Under the pieces are notes generated by a model that was given only the letters and a program-made list of their open reading frames with translations, made no database searches and was not told where the DNA came from. A stretch of 64,000 nt of DNA from Desulfovibrio aminophilus DSM 12254 (GTDB lineage: Bacteria; Desulfobacterota; Desulfovibrionia; Desulfovibrionales; Desulfovibrionaceae), in contig NZ_KE383877.1 in the NCBI RefSeq assembly GCF_000422565.1, positions 1 through 64,000 on the forward strand. The letters run 5' to 3'. The position numbers and the translations under genes are program-made. Of the stretch, positions 15,904-23,717 are shown in pieces. Position 1 is the stretch's first letter. Each line of letters starts with the position of its first letter.

Positions 15904-16119
15904 CCCGCCTACGCCCGCCTTCGTCCGCCTTCGGCGGGTTCTAGAAAGGCGGGGCCAGCGTCACCCTTTTGCAGAACGGGCCCCTCCGGGGCGTTACAGA
16001 AAGCCGCCTTCGGCGGTTCATGGAACAGCCAAGGAGCTCCCGTCTTCCCCCTTCGGGGGTTTATAAAAAGGCAGGGAGATTCCCGGCTTTCCGCCTTTCT
16101 GGAAACCCCCGAAGGGGGC
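15904..16119. repeat. Cluster of palindromic repeat elements
   Basis: Fills most of the 335-nt gap before the toxin gene. Successive hairpins: CCGCCTTCGGCGGG-TTCTAGAAAGGCGGG, GGGCCCCTCCGGGGC, CCGCCTTCGGCGG-TTCATGGAACAGCC, then the full element CCCCCTTCGGGGG-TTTATAAAAAGGC...CCGCCTTTCTGGAAA-CCCCCGAAGGGGG. No gene is present. The last 100 nt before the toxin ATG are AT-richer and could hold its promoter. Confidence 0.8.
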
Positions 16120-16235
16120 AGGACGTGGCCTGTCAACGTGCGAATTCGCTGCAATGAGCTGCATATCCCCTGCTTTTCTTCTCCAGCCCCCAAAACGCCC
16201 CTTATGGTTCGTTGAAAACCTATAGGAGGCGGCAT

Positions 16236-17156
16236 ATGCTGCGGGACAGAAAAGGACGGAAATTGTGGATTCAGACGGAACGCGGGGAGTTTCAGCCCCT
16301 GGAGTCCTACGGGCAGATCAACGAACGCAGAAAGTCACAGTCCGGCCCGGACTGGTGGGTGGTGGCCAAGGAACCCGACTGGGCTCCGCCCAAGCGGCGG
16401 ATGTCCCTGGTGGCGGGAGGCTTGAGCGGGCACACCAAGCCCAACTCCCACGGCGACCAGCAGCCCTACGATGAGCTGGGCCGCTACGCCGGGCCCGGAG
16501 AAGGGGCCTGGAGCGAGAAGCCCGAGGGGGAAAAGACCAGGGGCGGAAGCCTGCTTTCCGCCTTTCTGAAAACCTCCGAAGGGGGCGAAGCCGGTGGGGA
16601 CATCCTGCTTGATGGGGGCGAGTTCCGAGCCGAGGCCCATTGGCTGGATGAGAATCCGCACTCGGCCAAGGCTCAATCGGGCAATCTGCCCAATGCCGGG
16701 CAAGCTCCGATGCGGGCGACGCCCGAGCCGCAAGAGGCGGATGAAAAGTCCTCGGAGAATGCGGCCCCCCAGCGCAAGCCGAAGATTTACATCTATGAAC
16801 AATCCACTGGAAAGTTCTTCGACAGTGCTGGCAACTTGTTGGCCACAGAATATTCTGGAGCCGGGAAAGGAAAAAATAATCCTGACATGCAGCACGTGCC
16901 AAATATTGGCCCAACACCGCGTGGAGATTGGGAAGTGGTTGGCGTGGACCAGAAGAGGAAGGGGCATCGGCTCATTCTGCGGCCATTGCCAGGAAATACT
17001 GTATTTGAGACGGAACGTAGGCCAAAGACATTCCAAGTTCATGGCGATTTTTTGGACCCAGTGAAGCGCGGCACTGCGTCTCAGGGGTGCATTATCCTTC
17101 CGTCGCTGGTACGGCACCAACTCCAGCCAGGAGACATCATCCGTGTGGTTCGCTGA
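16236..17156 (+). CDS. Tlde1/DUF2778-type L,D-transpeptidase-like toxin with an N-terminal region
   Basis: 306 residues, no signal peptide. Residues 1-100 form an unrecognised basic N-terminal region; 104-121 are the translated half of a palindromic repeat (SLLSAFLKTSEGG); 122-180 are a Pro/Glu/Ala-rich linker. Residues 183-306 are the toxin domain: GKGKNNPDMQHVPNIGPTPRG (209-230), HGD with His269, and ASQGCIIL with Cys285. Those are the signature blocks of DUF2778, the Tlde1 domain of T6SS effectors that cleave or exchange peptidoglycan stems. GC drops visibly in the toxin domain. ATG after TAGGAGG. The immunity candidate overlaps by 14 nt. No T6SS genes are in the window, so the delivery route is unknown. 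Confidence 0.82.
   Translation: MLRDRKGRKLWIQTERGEFQPLESYGQINERRKSQSGPDWWVVAKEPDWAPPKRRMSLVAGGLSGHTKPNSHGDQQPYDELGRYAGPGEGAWSEKPEGEKTRGGSLLSAFLKTSEGGEAGGDILLDGGEFRAEAHWLDENPHSAKAQSGNLPNAGQAPMRATPEPQEADEKSSENAAPQRKPKIYIYEQSTGKFFDSAGNLLATEYSGAGKGKNNPDMQHVPNIGPTPRGDWEVVGVDQKRKGHRLILRPLPGNTVFETERRPKTFQVHGDFLDPVKRGTASQGCIILPSLVRHQLQPGDIIRVVR
16541..16595. repeat. Half palindromic repeat inserted in frame inside the toxin gene
   Basis: GGCGGAAGCCTGCTTTCCGC, then CTTTCTGAAAACCTCCGAAGG, then GGGCGAAGCCGG: the right half of the intergenic element, here inside the open reading frame. Translated SLLSAFLKTSEGGEAG. The same element read in the same frame precedes the toxin domain at 63.6 kb. Confidence 0.82.
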
Positions 17157-17829
17157 ACTGTTCCGGGTCGTCCTGATAGCGGCCTGCATCCTGCTCCCGG
17201 TTGTTCCGGCCCGAGCCGATGAGACGTCGTTCGTCCTGGACGAGCAGCTCTTTCCACCCACCGGGGATGGGTTCAGCTTCGAAGGGAAGAGAGACACCCC
17301 GCTCGACGAACGGCTGTTCGTCCTGCCCTGGGTCACGCTGGAAAAGGACACCGAAGCGGACATCCTGCGCCGCTTCGGCAAGGCCCGATCCATCCCCGGC
17401 CTGGAGCGCTTCGCCTATTGCTACGAGGAGGCCGGTTCCGGCGTGGTGGCCGTGCTCTCGGGATTCCGCGGCGATGTGGTCCAGGTGATGCTGGCGGATT
17501 CCGCGCGAAGGCTGACGGACGCCCGGCTGTGCGCGCGCGTGCCCAAGGGGACCTTCACCACAGCCACGGCGGCCGGGCTGCGCCTGGGCATGACCCGCGA
17601 CGAGGCCGTGCGGCTCCTGGGCGCGCCCATGCTGGAAACCCCGTCCCGGCTCTACTACGGCCAAACCCTGGAGATTCCCATGGACCCGGAGTCGCGGGAG
17701 CATTACAGCCGACTCCAGCCGAACTTCACGGACGATGACGCCTGGTTCTACGAAGAGCGCACCATCATCGTCCGTTTGGACAAGGGCCGGGTCTATTCCT
17801 TCACCCTCTGCCGGGTCACTTCCACCTGA
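17143..17829 (+). CDS. Periplasmic immunity-protein candidate
   Basis: 228 residues starting with GTG, 14 nt inside the toxin gene, with GGAG upstream in the toxin coding sequence. Signal peptide to PARAD, then a soluble domain. The block GLRLGMTRDEAVRLLGAP...LYYG recurs in the genes at 61132 and 62312, which follow the other two toxin modules with the same 14-nt overlap. That block also resembles SmpA/BamE-type GMTxxxVxxLLG strands. A periplasmic protein coupled to a peptidoglycan toxin is most simply its immunity protein. The role is inferred from position and homology, not shown. Confidence 0.72.
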   Translation: MWFAELFRVVLIAACILLPVVPARADETSFVLDEQLFPPTGDGFSFEGKRDTPLDERLFVLPWVTLEKDTEADILRRFGKARSIPGLERFAYCYEEAGSGVVAVLSGFRGDVVQVMLADSARRLTDARLCARVPKGTFTTATAAGLRLGMTRDEAVRLLGAPMLETPSRLYYGQTLEIPMDPESREHYSRLQPNFTDDDAWFYEERTIIVRLDKGRVYSFTLCRVTST

Positions 17830-17858
17830 CCCCCTTCGGGGGTTCATGAAAAGGCAAA
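17830..17858. repeat. Left half of palindromic repeat
   Basis: CCCCCTTCGGGGG-TTCATGAAAAGGC directly after the TGA of the immunity candidate. Only the left half is present; it ends just before the leader of the next small secreted gene. Confidence 0.75.
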
Positions 17859-17868
17859 AGAGACGAAC

Positions 17869-18300
17869 ATGAAGTGCATCATGCTGGGTTCATTCCTGCT
17901 CATTGCGTCCACTGCCGCCTTGGCCCAGGACCTCTCCGGCGCCTATTGCGTGGTGACCGAATCCGAATGGGCGCAGTGCCTCGAGTTGCGGCACGGCGGC
18001 GAATGCCGGATCGTCACCCAGTTCTGGGACCCCACGGAAGGTTCCGGCCCCCGAAACAACATGACCCGCAAGGAGACCCCGTGCCGCTACGAGGTGAACG
18101 GCGACTTGGTGTCGCTGGCCTACGAAGGCCGCACGGAGGTGATGAAGGCCGCTGTTTACGACTGGGCGCAGTTTGCCGGACAGGGCTGGTCGCCGGGCCT
18201 GGAACTGGTCAATCCGACATACGAGAGAGGTTGGCTGGACCCCAGGGTTTATTGGAAGGAACCCAAGGACGCGTTGCGCCTCGACGCCGATCCGCATTGA
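17869..18300 (+). CDS. Small secreted Cys-containing protein (family A copy 3)
   Basis: 143 residues: signal peptide MKCIMLGSFLLIASTAALA, mature domain DLSGAYCVVTESEWAQCLEL with the same four cysteines as the copy at 14732, and the identical C-terminal DALRLDADPH. It heads the intact three-gene unit. No known family; probably periplasmic, with two disulfides possible. Confidence 0.76.
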   Translation: MKCIMLGSFLLIASTAALAQDLSGAYCVVTESEWAQCLELRHGGECRIVTQFWDPTEGSGPRNNMTRKETPCRYEVNGDLVSLAYEGRTEVMKAAVYDWAQFAGQGWSPGLELVNPTYERGWLDPRVYWKEPKDALRLDADPH

Positions 18301-18381
18301 CTCTCCCGGGGAGCTGCGGAAGGGTGTGCGTTCGCCCCGAAGACGCGACGGTTGATATTCAAGAAAAAAGGCTTCGCTGAA

Positions 18382-18816
18382 ATGAAAAAAGCCGCATCCC
18401 TCATCCTCTTCATGCTCATGGCAAGTCCGGCCCTCGCCCAGGACATGTTGGGAAAATACTGCGTGCTGACCGAGTCCGAGTGGAGCGAATGCATTGAGTT
18501 GAACACCGGCGGCGCGTGCCGGATCGTCACCGAGGTCTGGGAGGCCACGGACGGCTCCGGGCCGCGCAAGGATTACGACCGCAAGGAAACCACGTGCAGC
18601 TACGAGGTGAGGGGCGGTCAGGTGCTGCTCACGCACCACGGCGTCACGGAAGCCCTGAAGGCCGACTTCTACGACTGGAAGGAGGAGCTGCTGGACGGCT
18701 GGTCCCCGGGCCTGAAGCCGGTGGAGCCCCGCGCCGAAAAGAGCGTCCTGAGTTCCCGAGTGTATTGGAAGGAGCCCATGGACGAACTGCGGGTCAGCGA
18801 GCCTCCGCGTCGATGA
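18382..18816 (+). CDS. Small secreted Cys-containing protein (family A copy 4)
   Basis: 144 residues, the intact form of the pseudogene at 15281: same signal peptide, DMLGKYCVLTESEWSECIEL, ATDGSGPRKD, KGW-equivalent DGWSPGLKPVEPRA and SEPPRR end. ATG 82 nt after the preceding stop; weak GGC-rich leader. Followed by the family C gene 20 nt downstream. Confidence 0.76.
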   Translation: MKKAASLILFMLMASPALAQDMLGKYCVLTESEWSECIELNTGGACRIVTEVWEATDGSGPRKDYDRKETTCSYEVRGGQVLLTHHGVTEALKADFYDWKEELLDGWSPGLKPVEPRAEKSVLSSRVYWKEPMDELRVSEPPRR

Positions 18817-18836
18817 CCGCGCGGATCGAGGGGAAC

Positions 18837-19256
18837 ATGGGGAAAAGAATAGTCCTGCTTTTCATTCTGGCCCTGTTGTCGGCGGTCGCGGCCCATGCAG
18901 GATCGAAAGCGGCCGCCGGGAGCGGTTTCGCCGGGACGTATTCGACCATGTACTACAACAACGAGGGCGGCGACCTACTGGGCGAGGAGTTGCGCATCGT
19001 CCTCGGCAAGTCCGGCTACAAGGGAATCCTGCAATTCAGCGAAGGCCGCCCGAGCGATCCCGTGCTCATGGATGTGCGGATCGAAGGGAACGCCATCAGC
19101 TTCGACACCCCGGCGGAGTGGGATTATCCGGGGCATTTTCAGGGTACGATCTCCGCGCGGAAAGTAAGCGGCGTCTTGAGGCTCCAAAATGGCGTGGACG
19201 TGCCCTTGGACCTGCCCCGCCGGGCCGGCTATTGGGACGACCCGATTTCCCAATAA
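18837..19256 (+). CDS. Small secreted protein (family C, intact)
   Basis: 139 residues. The ATG after GAGGGGAAC begins a good signal peptide (MGKRIVLLFILALLSAVAAHA). The mature protein has FAGTYSTMYYNNEGGDLLGEEL, a central VRIEGNAISFDTPAEW and an end DVPLDLPRRAGYWDDP. A diverged relative lies at the far edge of the window (63674) and also precedes a Tlde1-like module, so this family recurs with these toxins. Likely a beta-rich periplasmic domain. Function unknown. Confidence 0.75.
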   Translation: MGKRIVLLFILALLSAVAAHAGSKAAAGSGFAGTYSTMYYNNEGGDLLGEELRIVLGKSGYKGILQFSEGRPSDPVLMDVRIEGNAISFDTPAEWDYPGHFQGTISARKVSGVLRLQNGVDVPLDLPRRAGYWDDPISQ

Positions 19257-19259
19257 ACC

Positions 19260-19345
19260 GCCCGCCGCCTTCGGCGGGTTCCAGAAAGGCGGGGGAGCCG
19301 GAAGAAGCAAAGGCGGAAGAGGCGCATGCCCCTTCCGCCTTTTTG
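19260..19345. repeat. Palindromic repeat element
   Basis: CCCGCCGCCTTCGGCGGG-TTCCAGAAAGGCGGGGG...AAAGGCGGAAGAGGC...CCTTCCGCCTTTTTG. The inner AAAGGCGGAAG...CTTCCGCCTTTTT stem with a T-run looks like a usable terminator for the unit upstream. Right boundary of the toxin locus. Confidence 0.72.
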
Positions 19346-19363
19346 CGTCCCTCGGAAGGATGG

Positions 19364-19930
19364 TCAGGAGGCGGCCCGGCGCAGGGCGGCTTGTCGCCGG
19401 TGCACGGCCTTGGGGTACCAGGTGGTGAAGACCAGGGTGCCGAGCAGCACGGCGTAGGTCAGGAACTCGTAGGCCAGGTCCGGCATGACCGGGGCCAGGG
19501 CCTTGTTCAGGGCGATTCCGGCGTTGACGGTGAAGACCAGGCCCCAGACCAGGCTGATGCGGGTGTTCGTGCGCAGGAACACCGGGTCGTTCCAGAGCGA
19601 GGGGTCGGTGTGGCCGCGGGCGTAGTCCAGGGAGAAGGGCTTGCCCATGCCGAGGGTGATCCAGACCCCCAGGCCCAGGGCCGCGTTGGCCAGCACGCCC
19701 ATGAAGCGCACGGTCCACATGTTCTCGAAGACGAACACCGCGACCAGGGCGTAGCCGAAGAACAGCAGGCCCATCCAGAGGATCACGCCCCGATGCAGGC
19801 GCAGCACGCCCATGATCACCGTGAGCGCGAAGGCCGTGATCAGGCCGAGCTTGAGCCGGAACAGGCTGCCGTGGGCGATGAACAGAAAGGCCAGCCAGGG
19901 GGCGAATCCGAGCAGCAGCTTGAGGAACAT
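19364..19930 (-). CDS. Hypothetical multi-pass membrane protein
   Basis: 188 residues, about five to six hydrophobic segments starting MFLKLLLGFAPWLAFLFI. A polar stretch FSLDYARGHTDPSLWNDPVFLRTN lies between helices, then VFTVNAGIALNKAL. The ATG after AAGGAGCCCGC is chosen. No family recognised with confidence; overall pattern is like small inner-membrane proteins of unknown function. Oriented away from the toxin locus. Confidence 0.7.
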   Translation of the reverse strand: MFLKLLLGFAPWLAFLFIAHGSLFRLKLGLITAFALTVIMGVLRLHRGVILWMGLLFFGYALVAVFVFENMWTVRFMGVLANAALGLGVWITLGMGKPFSLDYARGHTDPSLWNDPVFLRTNTRISLVWGLVFTVNAGIALNKALAPVMPDLAYEFLTYAVLLGTLVFTTWYPKAVHRRQAALRRAAS

Positions 19931-20028
19931 GCGGGCTCCTTGCGGGTTGGGGGTCCGGTGTCGACGCGCTCCATTGCAACGACCATAGGCATATATGCCG
20001 CCCGCCCCCCGCAGTCCAGCCGCTTTCG

Positions 20029-20112
20029 CCCGCCTTCGTCCGCCTTCGGCGGTTTTCAGAAAGGCGGGAAGAGAAACGTTTCTCCGCCGTTCCATGACGT
20101 CCCGAAGGGACA
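20029..20112. repeat. Palindromic repeat element
   Basis: CCGCCTTCGTCCGCCTTCGGCGG-TTTTCAGAAAGGCGGG...TCTCCGCCGTTCCATGACG-TCCCGAAGGGA. Located in the divergent region between the membrane protein and the zinc-finger gene; the rest of this 290-nt gap shows nothing further. Confidence 0.7.
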
Positions 20113-20220
20113 CGGAAACGTCACCGGATCGCGGCGATCCGTCACCGGCCTTCTGCTATTCCCTGCTCATTTGATGGACCCGGGAGGGTCCGCAACCGAT
20201 CCGAGCAAGGAGGAACGGCC

Positions 20221-20568
20221 ATGACCGAGCGGCAGAAGCGGCAGATTCGCGAACGGCTGAAGGAACGGGTCGCGGTGTTGACCATACGGGCGGAGCAGGC
20301 GGACCTGACCCTGGCCAACTGCCCGGACGAATCGGACCTGGCCACGGAGATCACCCGCCACAACCTGGACCTGGCCCTGCGCGAACGCGAGCACCGCGAA
20401 CTCCGTGAGGCCGAGGAAGCCCTGAAACGGTTCGACGCTCCCGACTACGGCCTGTGCGAGGACTGCGGCGGCCCCATCGGCACGGCCCGGCTCCTGGCCC
20501 GGCCGAGCACGCGGCTGTGCGTCTGCTGCCAGGCCGAACGGGAAGAGCCCGCCCTGTCCGCCGCCTGA
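20221..20568 (+). CDS. DksA/TraR-family C4 zinc-finger protein
   Basis: 115 residues: a helical, highly charged N-terminal part that could form the coiled-coil of the family, then CEDCGGPIGTARLLARP...CVCC, the four-cysteine zinc finger of DksA/TraR proteins. Family members bind RNA polymerase in the secondary channel; the tip Asp pair of DksA proper is not evident, so it may be a TraR/YbiI-like relative. ATG after AAGGAGG. The PHP/glycosyltransferase gene starts 24 nt later, probably co-transcribed. Confidence 0.82.
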   Translation: MTERQKRQIRERLKERVAVLTIRAEQADLTLANCPDESDLATEITRHNLDLALREREHRELREAEEALKRFDAPDYGLCEDCGGPIGTARLLARPSTRLCVCCQAEREEPALSAA

Positions 20569-20592
20569 CCGGCCGTTCCCGACGGAGGAAGC

Positions 20593-23040
20593 ATGAGCGC
20601 CACGGGATTTCGCATCGACCTGCACGTGCATTCCAAGCACTCCACGCGGCCCTCGCAGTGGATCCTCCAGAAGCTCGGCTGCTCCGAGAGCTACACCGAG
20701 CCCCAGAATATCTACCGCCTGCTGCGCGCGCGGGGCATGGACCTCGTCACCATCACCGACCACAACACCCTCGCCGGAGCCCTGGAGATCGCCCACCTGC
20801 CGGGCGCGTTCGTCAGTGAGGAGATCACCACCTACTTCCCCGGCGACCGCTGCAAGCTGCACGTGCTCGTCTACGGCGTCACCGAGGCCCAGCACCGCGA
20901 CTTCCAGGAGCTGCGCGAGAACGTCTTCGAGCTGCTGCCCTACCTGCGGGAGAACGGCATCGCCCACGTCCTGGCCCACCCCCTGTTCGCGGTCAACGAG
21001 CGGCTCACGCCCGAGCACTTCGAGCAGTGCCTCGTGCTCTTCAACACCTTCGAACTCAACGGCACCCGCGACGCCTTGCAGAACACGGTGCTCAAGGAGA
21101 TCATCACCGGCCTGACCCGCCCCGGACTGGAGCGGCTGGCCGACAGGCACGGGCTCGAACCCTGGGGCGACACGCCCTGGGTCAAGGGCTTCACCGGCGG
21201 CTCGGACGACCACTCCGGCCTGAACGTGGCCCGGATGCACACGCGCTTCCCGGGCCCGGCCGACCTGGAGTCCGTGCTCGGCGGTCTGCGCGGCCGCCTG
21301 GGCGAGCCCCTGGGCACGGCCGCCACGCCCATGACCATGGCCCACAACATCTACAGCATCGCCTACCAGTTCTATAAAAACCGCGTGCCCATGCCCGGCG
21401 CGGCCGCCGACATCCCGGCCCTGCGTTTCGCGGACCAGGCCCTGGACCCATCCGAGGAGACTCCGGCCCCGGGCCTGCTGGCCCGCGTGCAGAGCTTCTT
21501 CAACCGCCGCAAATCGGCCCTCTACCTGCGCTGGGCCACGGGCGGCGAGGCCCACCAGGTGCTGCTCAAGGAGGCCGCCGCCATCGTGGGCGCGGACCAG
21601 GGCTTCCAGGCCGTGAGCCGGGGCGAGGTGCGCGACATGGCCCTCATGGAGAACGAGTGGTACCGCTTCGTGTCCCGGGCCACGGACCGCGTGCTCTCCC
21701 AGTTCGCGGACCGCATCCTGACCAGCCTGCTCCAGGCCCGGCTCTTCGACGTCTTCCACACCATCGGCTCGGCCGCCTCGCTCTACGCCCTGCTGGCGCC
21801 CTATTTCGTCTCCTTCGGCCTGTTCGCCTCGGAACGGGCCTTCTGCGACCGCTGCCTGGCGGCCTTCGGCGAAAAGCCCCGCCACCCCCGCAAGGAGGGG
21901 CTCGCGATCGCCCACTTCACGGACACCTTCCGAGAGGTCAACGGCGTGGCCCGGACGATCCGCCAGCAGCTCACCCTGGTGGGCAGGCACGACAAGCACA
22001 TGCGGGTCATCACCTGCGGCCAGGACGCCCCGGCGGACATGGCGGGCGTGGCCGACTTCGAGCCCGTGGGGGCCTTCGAGATCCCGGTATACCCCCAGCT
22101 CCAACTCTTCTACCCGCCGTTCCTGAAGATGCTCGCGCACTGCTTCGAGGAGGACTTCGACCTCCTCCTGGCGGCCACGCCCGGGCCGGTCGGCCTGGCG
22201 GCCCTGGCCATCGCCCGCATCCTGAAGACCCCCATCCACGCCACCTACCACACGGCCTTCCCGCAGTACGTGGCCGCGCTGACCCGGGACACCAACCTGG
22301 AGGACGCGGCCTGGCGCTACATGCTCTGGTTCTACAACCAGATGGACGTGGTCTACGCCCCCTCGCGGGCCACGGTGGACGAACTGGTGGCCCGGGGCAT
22401 CCCGGAACACAAGGTCAAGACCTATCCGCGCGGGGTGGACGTGACCCACTTCCACCCCTCCAAGCGCAACGGTTTCCTCAAGCGCTACGCCGCCGGGCCC
22501 GGCCTCAAGCTGCTCTACGTGGGCCGCGTGTCCAGGGAAAAGGACCTGCACGTGCTCACCGAGGCCTTCCGCAAGCTGCGGGCCATGCGCCGCGACCTGG
22601 AGCTGGTGGTGGTCGGAGACGGCCCCTACCTGGCCGAAATGAAGCAGGCCCTGCGCGGCCTGCCCGCCTGCTTCACCGGCGTGCTCGAGGGCGAGGATCT
22701 GGCCGCGGCCTACGCGAGTTCGGACATCTTCGTCTTCCCCTCGGCCACGGACACCTTCGGCAACGTGGTCCTGGAGGCCCAGGCCTCGGGCCTGCCGGTC
22801 ATCGTCACCGACCGGGGCGGCCCCAGGGAGAACATCATCCCGGACCGCACCGGCCTGGTGGTGGCCGCCGGAGACCCGGACGCCCTGGTCCGCGCCGTGA
22901 TCCACCTGGCCGACTCCCCCGAACGGCTTTCGCTCATGCGCGAGAACGCCCGGGCCGGCATGGAGCGCCGCACCTTCGACGAAACATTCCTCCAGACCTG
23001 GGACATCTACGGGTCGTCCCTGCGCGCCGGCGCGGCTTAG
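20593..23040 (+). CDS. PHP phosphoesterase-glycosyltransferase (GT4) fusion
   Basis: 815 residues. The N-terminal PHP domain has DLHVHSKHS with metal ligands His11/His13, VTITDHNT near 58, AHVLAHPLFAVN and GSDDHSG. A middle segment follows (about 270-420). The C-terminal half is a GT-B glycosyltransferase of family GT4: AIAHFTDTFREVNGVARTI, YVGRVSREKDLHVLTEAF, and the FPSATDTFGNVVLEAQASGLP donor-binding block. This fusion pairs a predicted metallo-phosphoesterase with a sugar transferase, perhaps for a glycolipid or phospholipid headgroup. Acceptor unknown. No membrane helix. Confidence 0.85.
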   Translation: MSATGFRIDLHVHSKHSTRPSQWILQKLGCSESYTEPQNIYRLLRARGMDLVTITDHNTLAGALEIAHLPGAFVSEEITTYFPGDRCKLHVLVYGVTEAQHRDFQELRENVFELLPYLRENGIAHVLAHPLFAVNERLTPEHFEQCLVLFNTFELNGTRDALQNTVLKEIITGLTRPGLERLADRHGLEPWGDTPWVKGFTGGSDDHSGLNVARMHTRFPGPADLESVLGGLRGRLGEPLGTAATPMTMAHNIYSIAYQFYKNRVPMPGAAADIPALRFADQALDPSEETPAPGLLARVQSFFNRRKSALYLRWATGGEAHQVLLKEAAAIVGADQGFQAVSRGEVRDMALMENEWYRFVSRATDRVLSQFADRILTSLLQARLFDVFHTIGSAASLYALLAPYFVSFGLFASERAFCDRCLAAFGEKPRHPRKEGLAIAHFTDTFREVNGVARTIRQQLTLVGRHDKHMRVITCGQDAPADMAGVADFEPVGAFEIPVYPQLQLFYPPFLKMLAHCFEEDFDLLLAATPGPVGLAALAIARILKTPIHATYHTAFPQYVAALTRDTNLEDAAWRYMLWFYNQMDVVYAPSRATVDELVARGIPEHKVKTYPRGVDVTHFHPSKRNGFLKRYAAGPGLKLLYVGRVSREKDLHVLTEAFRKLRAMRRDLELVVVGDGPYLAEMKQALRGLPACFTGVLEGEDLAAAYASSDIFVFPSATDTFGNVVLEAQASGLPVIVTDRGGPRENIIPDRTGLVVAAGDPDALVRAVIHLADSPERLSLMRENARAGMERRTFDETFLQTWDIYGSSLRAGAA

Positions 23041-23090
23041 CGGCTTCGCCGCATTCCAGAAAGGCACGGGAGAGAGCCCCCCGGGAATCC
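23041..23090. repeat. Left half of palindromic repeat
   Basis: GCGGCTTCGCCGC-ATTCCAGAAAGGCACGGGAGAGAGCC directly after the TAG of the fusion gene. The right half is missing. Confidence 0.62.
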
Positions 23091-23168
23091 ACGCGCCCCG
23101 CCCATTCAATCAGGTCTTGAAATTCCCGCTTCAAGCTGTATCATCGGAGAAACATTGGAGTCCCGCCC

Positions 23169-23630
23169 ATGCTTCCGCGTCTCGCCGCCCTCTCGGTCCT
23201 GCTCCTCGCCGCGTTCTGCGCCGTCGCCGCCCTGGCCGACGACCGCACGGGCTTCGCCGACAAGCCCGCGCCCACGGATTTCCGGGGCCTGCCCTTCGGC
23301 GCGGCCATCGCGGGCCTGCCCGGCCTGACCCCGGTGCCGAGCCAGAAGGATTCCTACTACCGCAAGGACGAGGAGCCGACCTACGGCAAGGCGAAGATCG
23401 TCTCCGTGGCCTACTACGCCCGCGAGGGCAAACTCTTCGCCGTGGGCATGGCCGTGGAGGGCGAGGCGAACATCTTTCTGGTCCAGGACCGGCTCATCCA
23501 GCAGTTCGGCCAGGGCAGCCAGAGGGGCGACCAGTACGGCTGGATCTGGCCTTCCTTCTCGGTGGTCCTCAAGCGCGTGAACAAGGACAAGGCGGCCGTG
23601 TACTTCACGCAGGAACGGGCCGGACGTTAG
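23169..23630 (+). CDS. Hypothetical periplasmic protein
   Basis: 153 residues: signal peptide to ALAD, then a domain beginning PTDFRGLPFGAAIAGLPGL, with YYAREGKLFAVGMAVEG and VVLKRVNKDKAAVYFTQ strands. The FRGLPFGAxxxGL opening resembles small exported proteins of unknown function in Desulfovibrio-type genomes. ATG after TTGGAG. No functional clue from neighbours. Confidence 0.68.
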   Translation: MLPRLAALSVLLLAAFCAVAALADDRTGFADKPAPTDFRGLPFGAAIAGLPGLTPVPSQKDSYYRKDEEPTYGKAKIVSVAYYAREGKLFAVGMAVEGEANIFLVQDRLIQQFGQGSQRGDQYGWIWPSFSVVLKRVNKDKAAVYFTQERAGR

Positions 23631-23717
23631 AAATCAACGCGGGGCGCTGGATTTTCCCCCAGGCCCTCGGGTAGACCGGATCAGGCCCGCCGCCGTCCGG
23701 GCGGGCGCGGAGGTTCC

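Larger units (their letters stand above)
18268..19256 (+). repeat. Duplicated segment, copy 2 (intact)
   Basis: The intact partner of 15167-15900. The intergenic and signal-peptide DNA is almost base-for-base identical, showing a recent duplication. Both copies end at their TAA, where palindromic repeats begin. Confidence 0.85.

Noticed and set aside
15904-16119. Possible CRISPR array because of repeated hairpins
   Set aside because: Repeats vary in length and ends and have no constant spacers; they match the scattered palindromic family instead.
20167-23109. 980-codon minus-strand open frame
   Set aside because: Antisense shadow of the PHP/glycosyltransferase gene, low-complexity product, no start signal.
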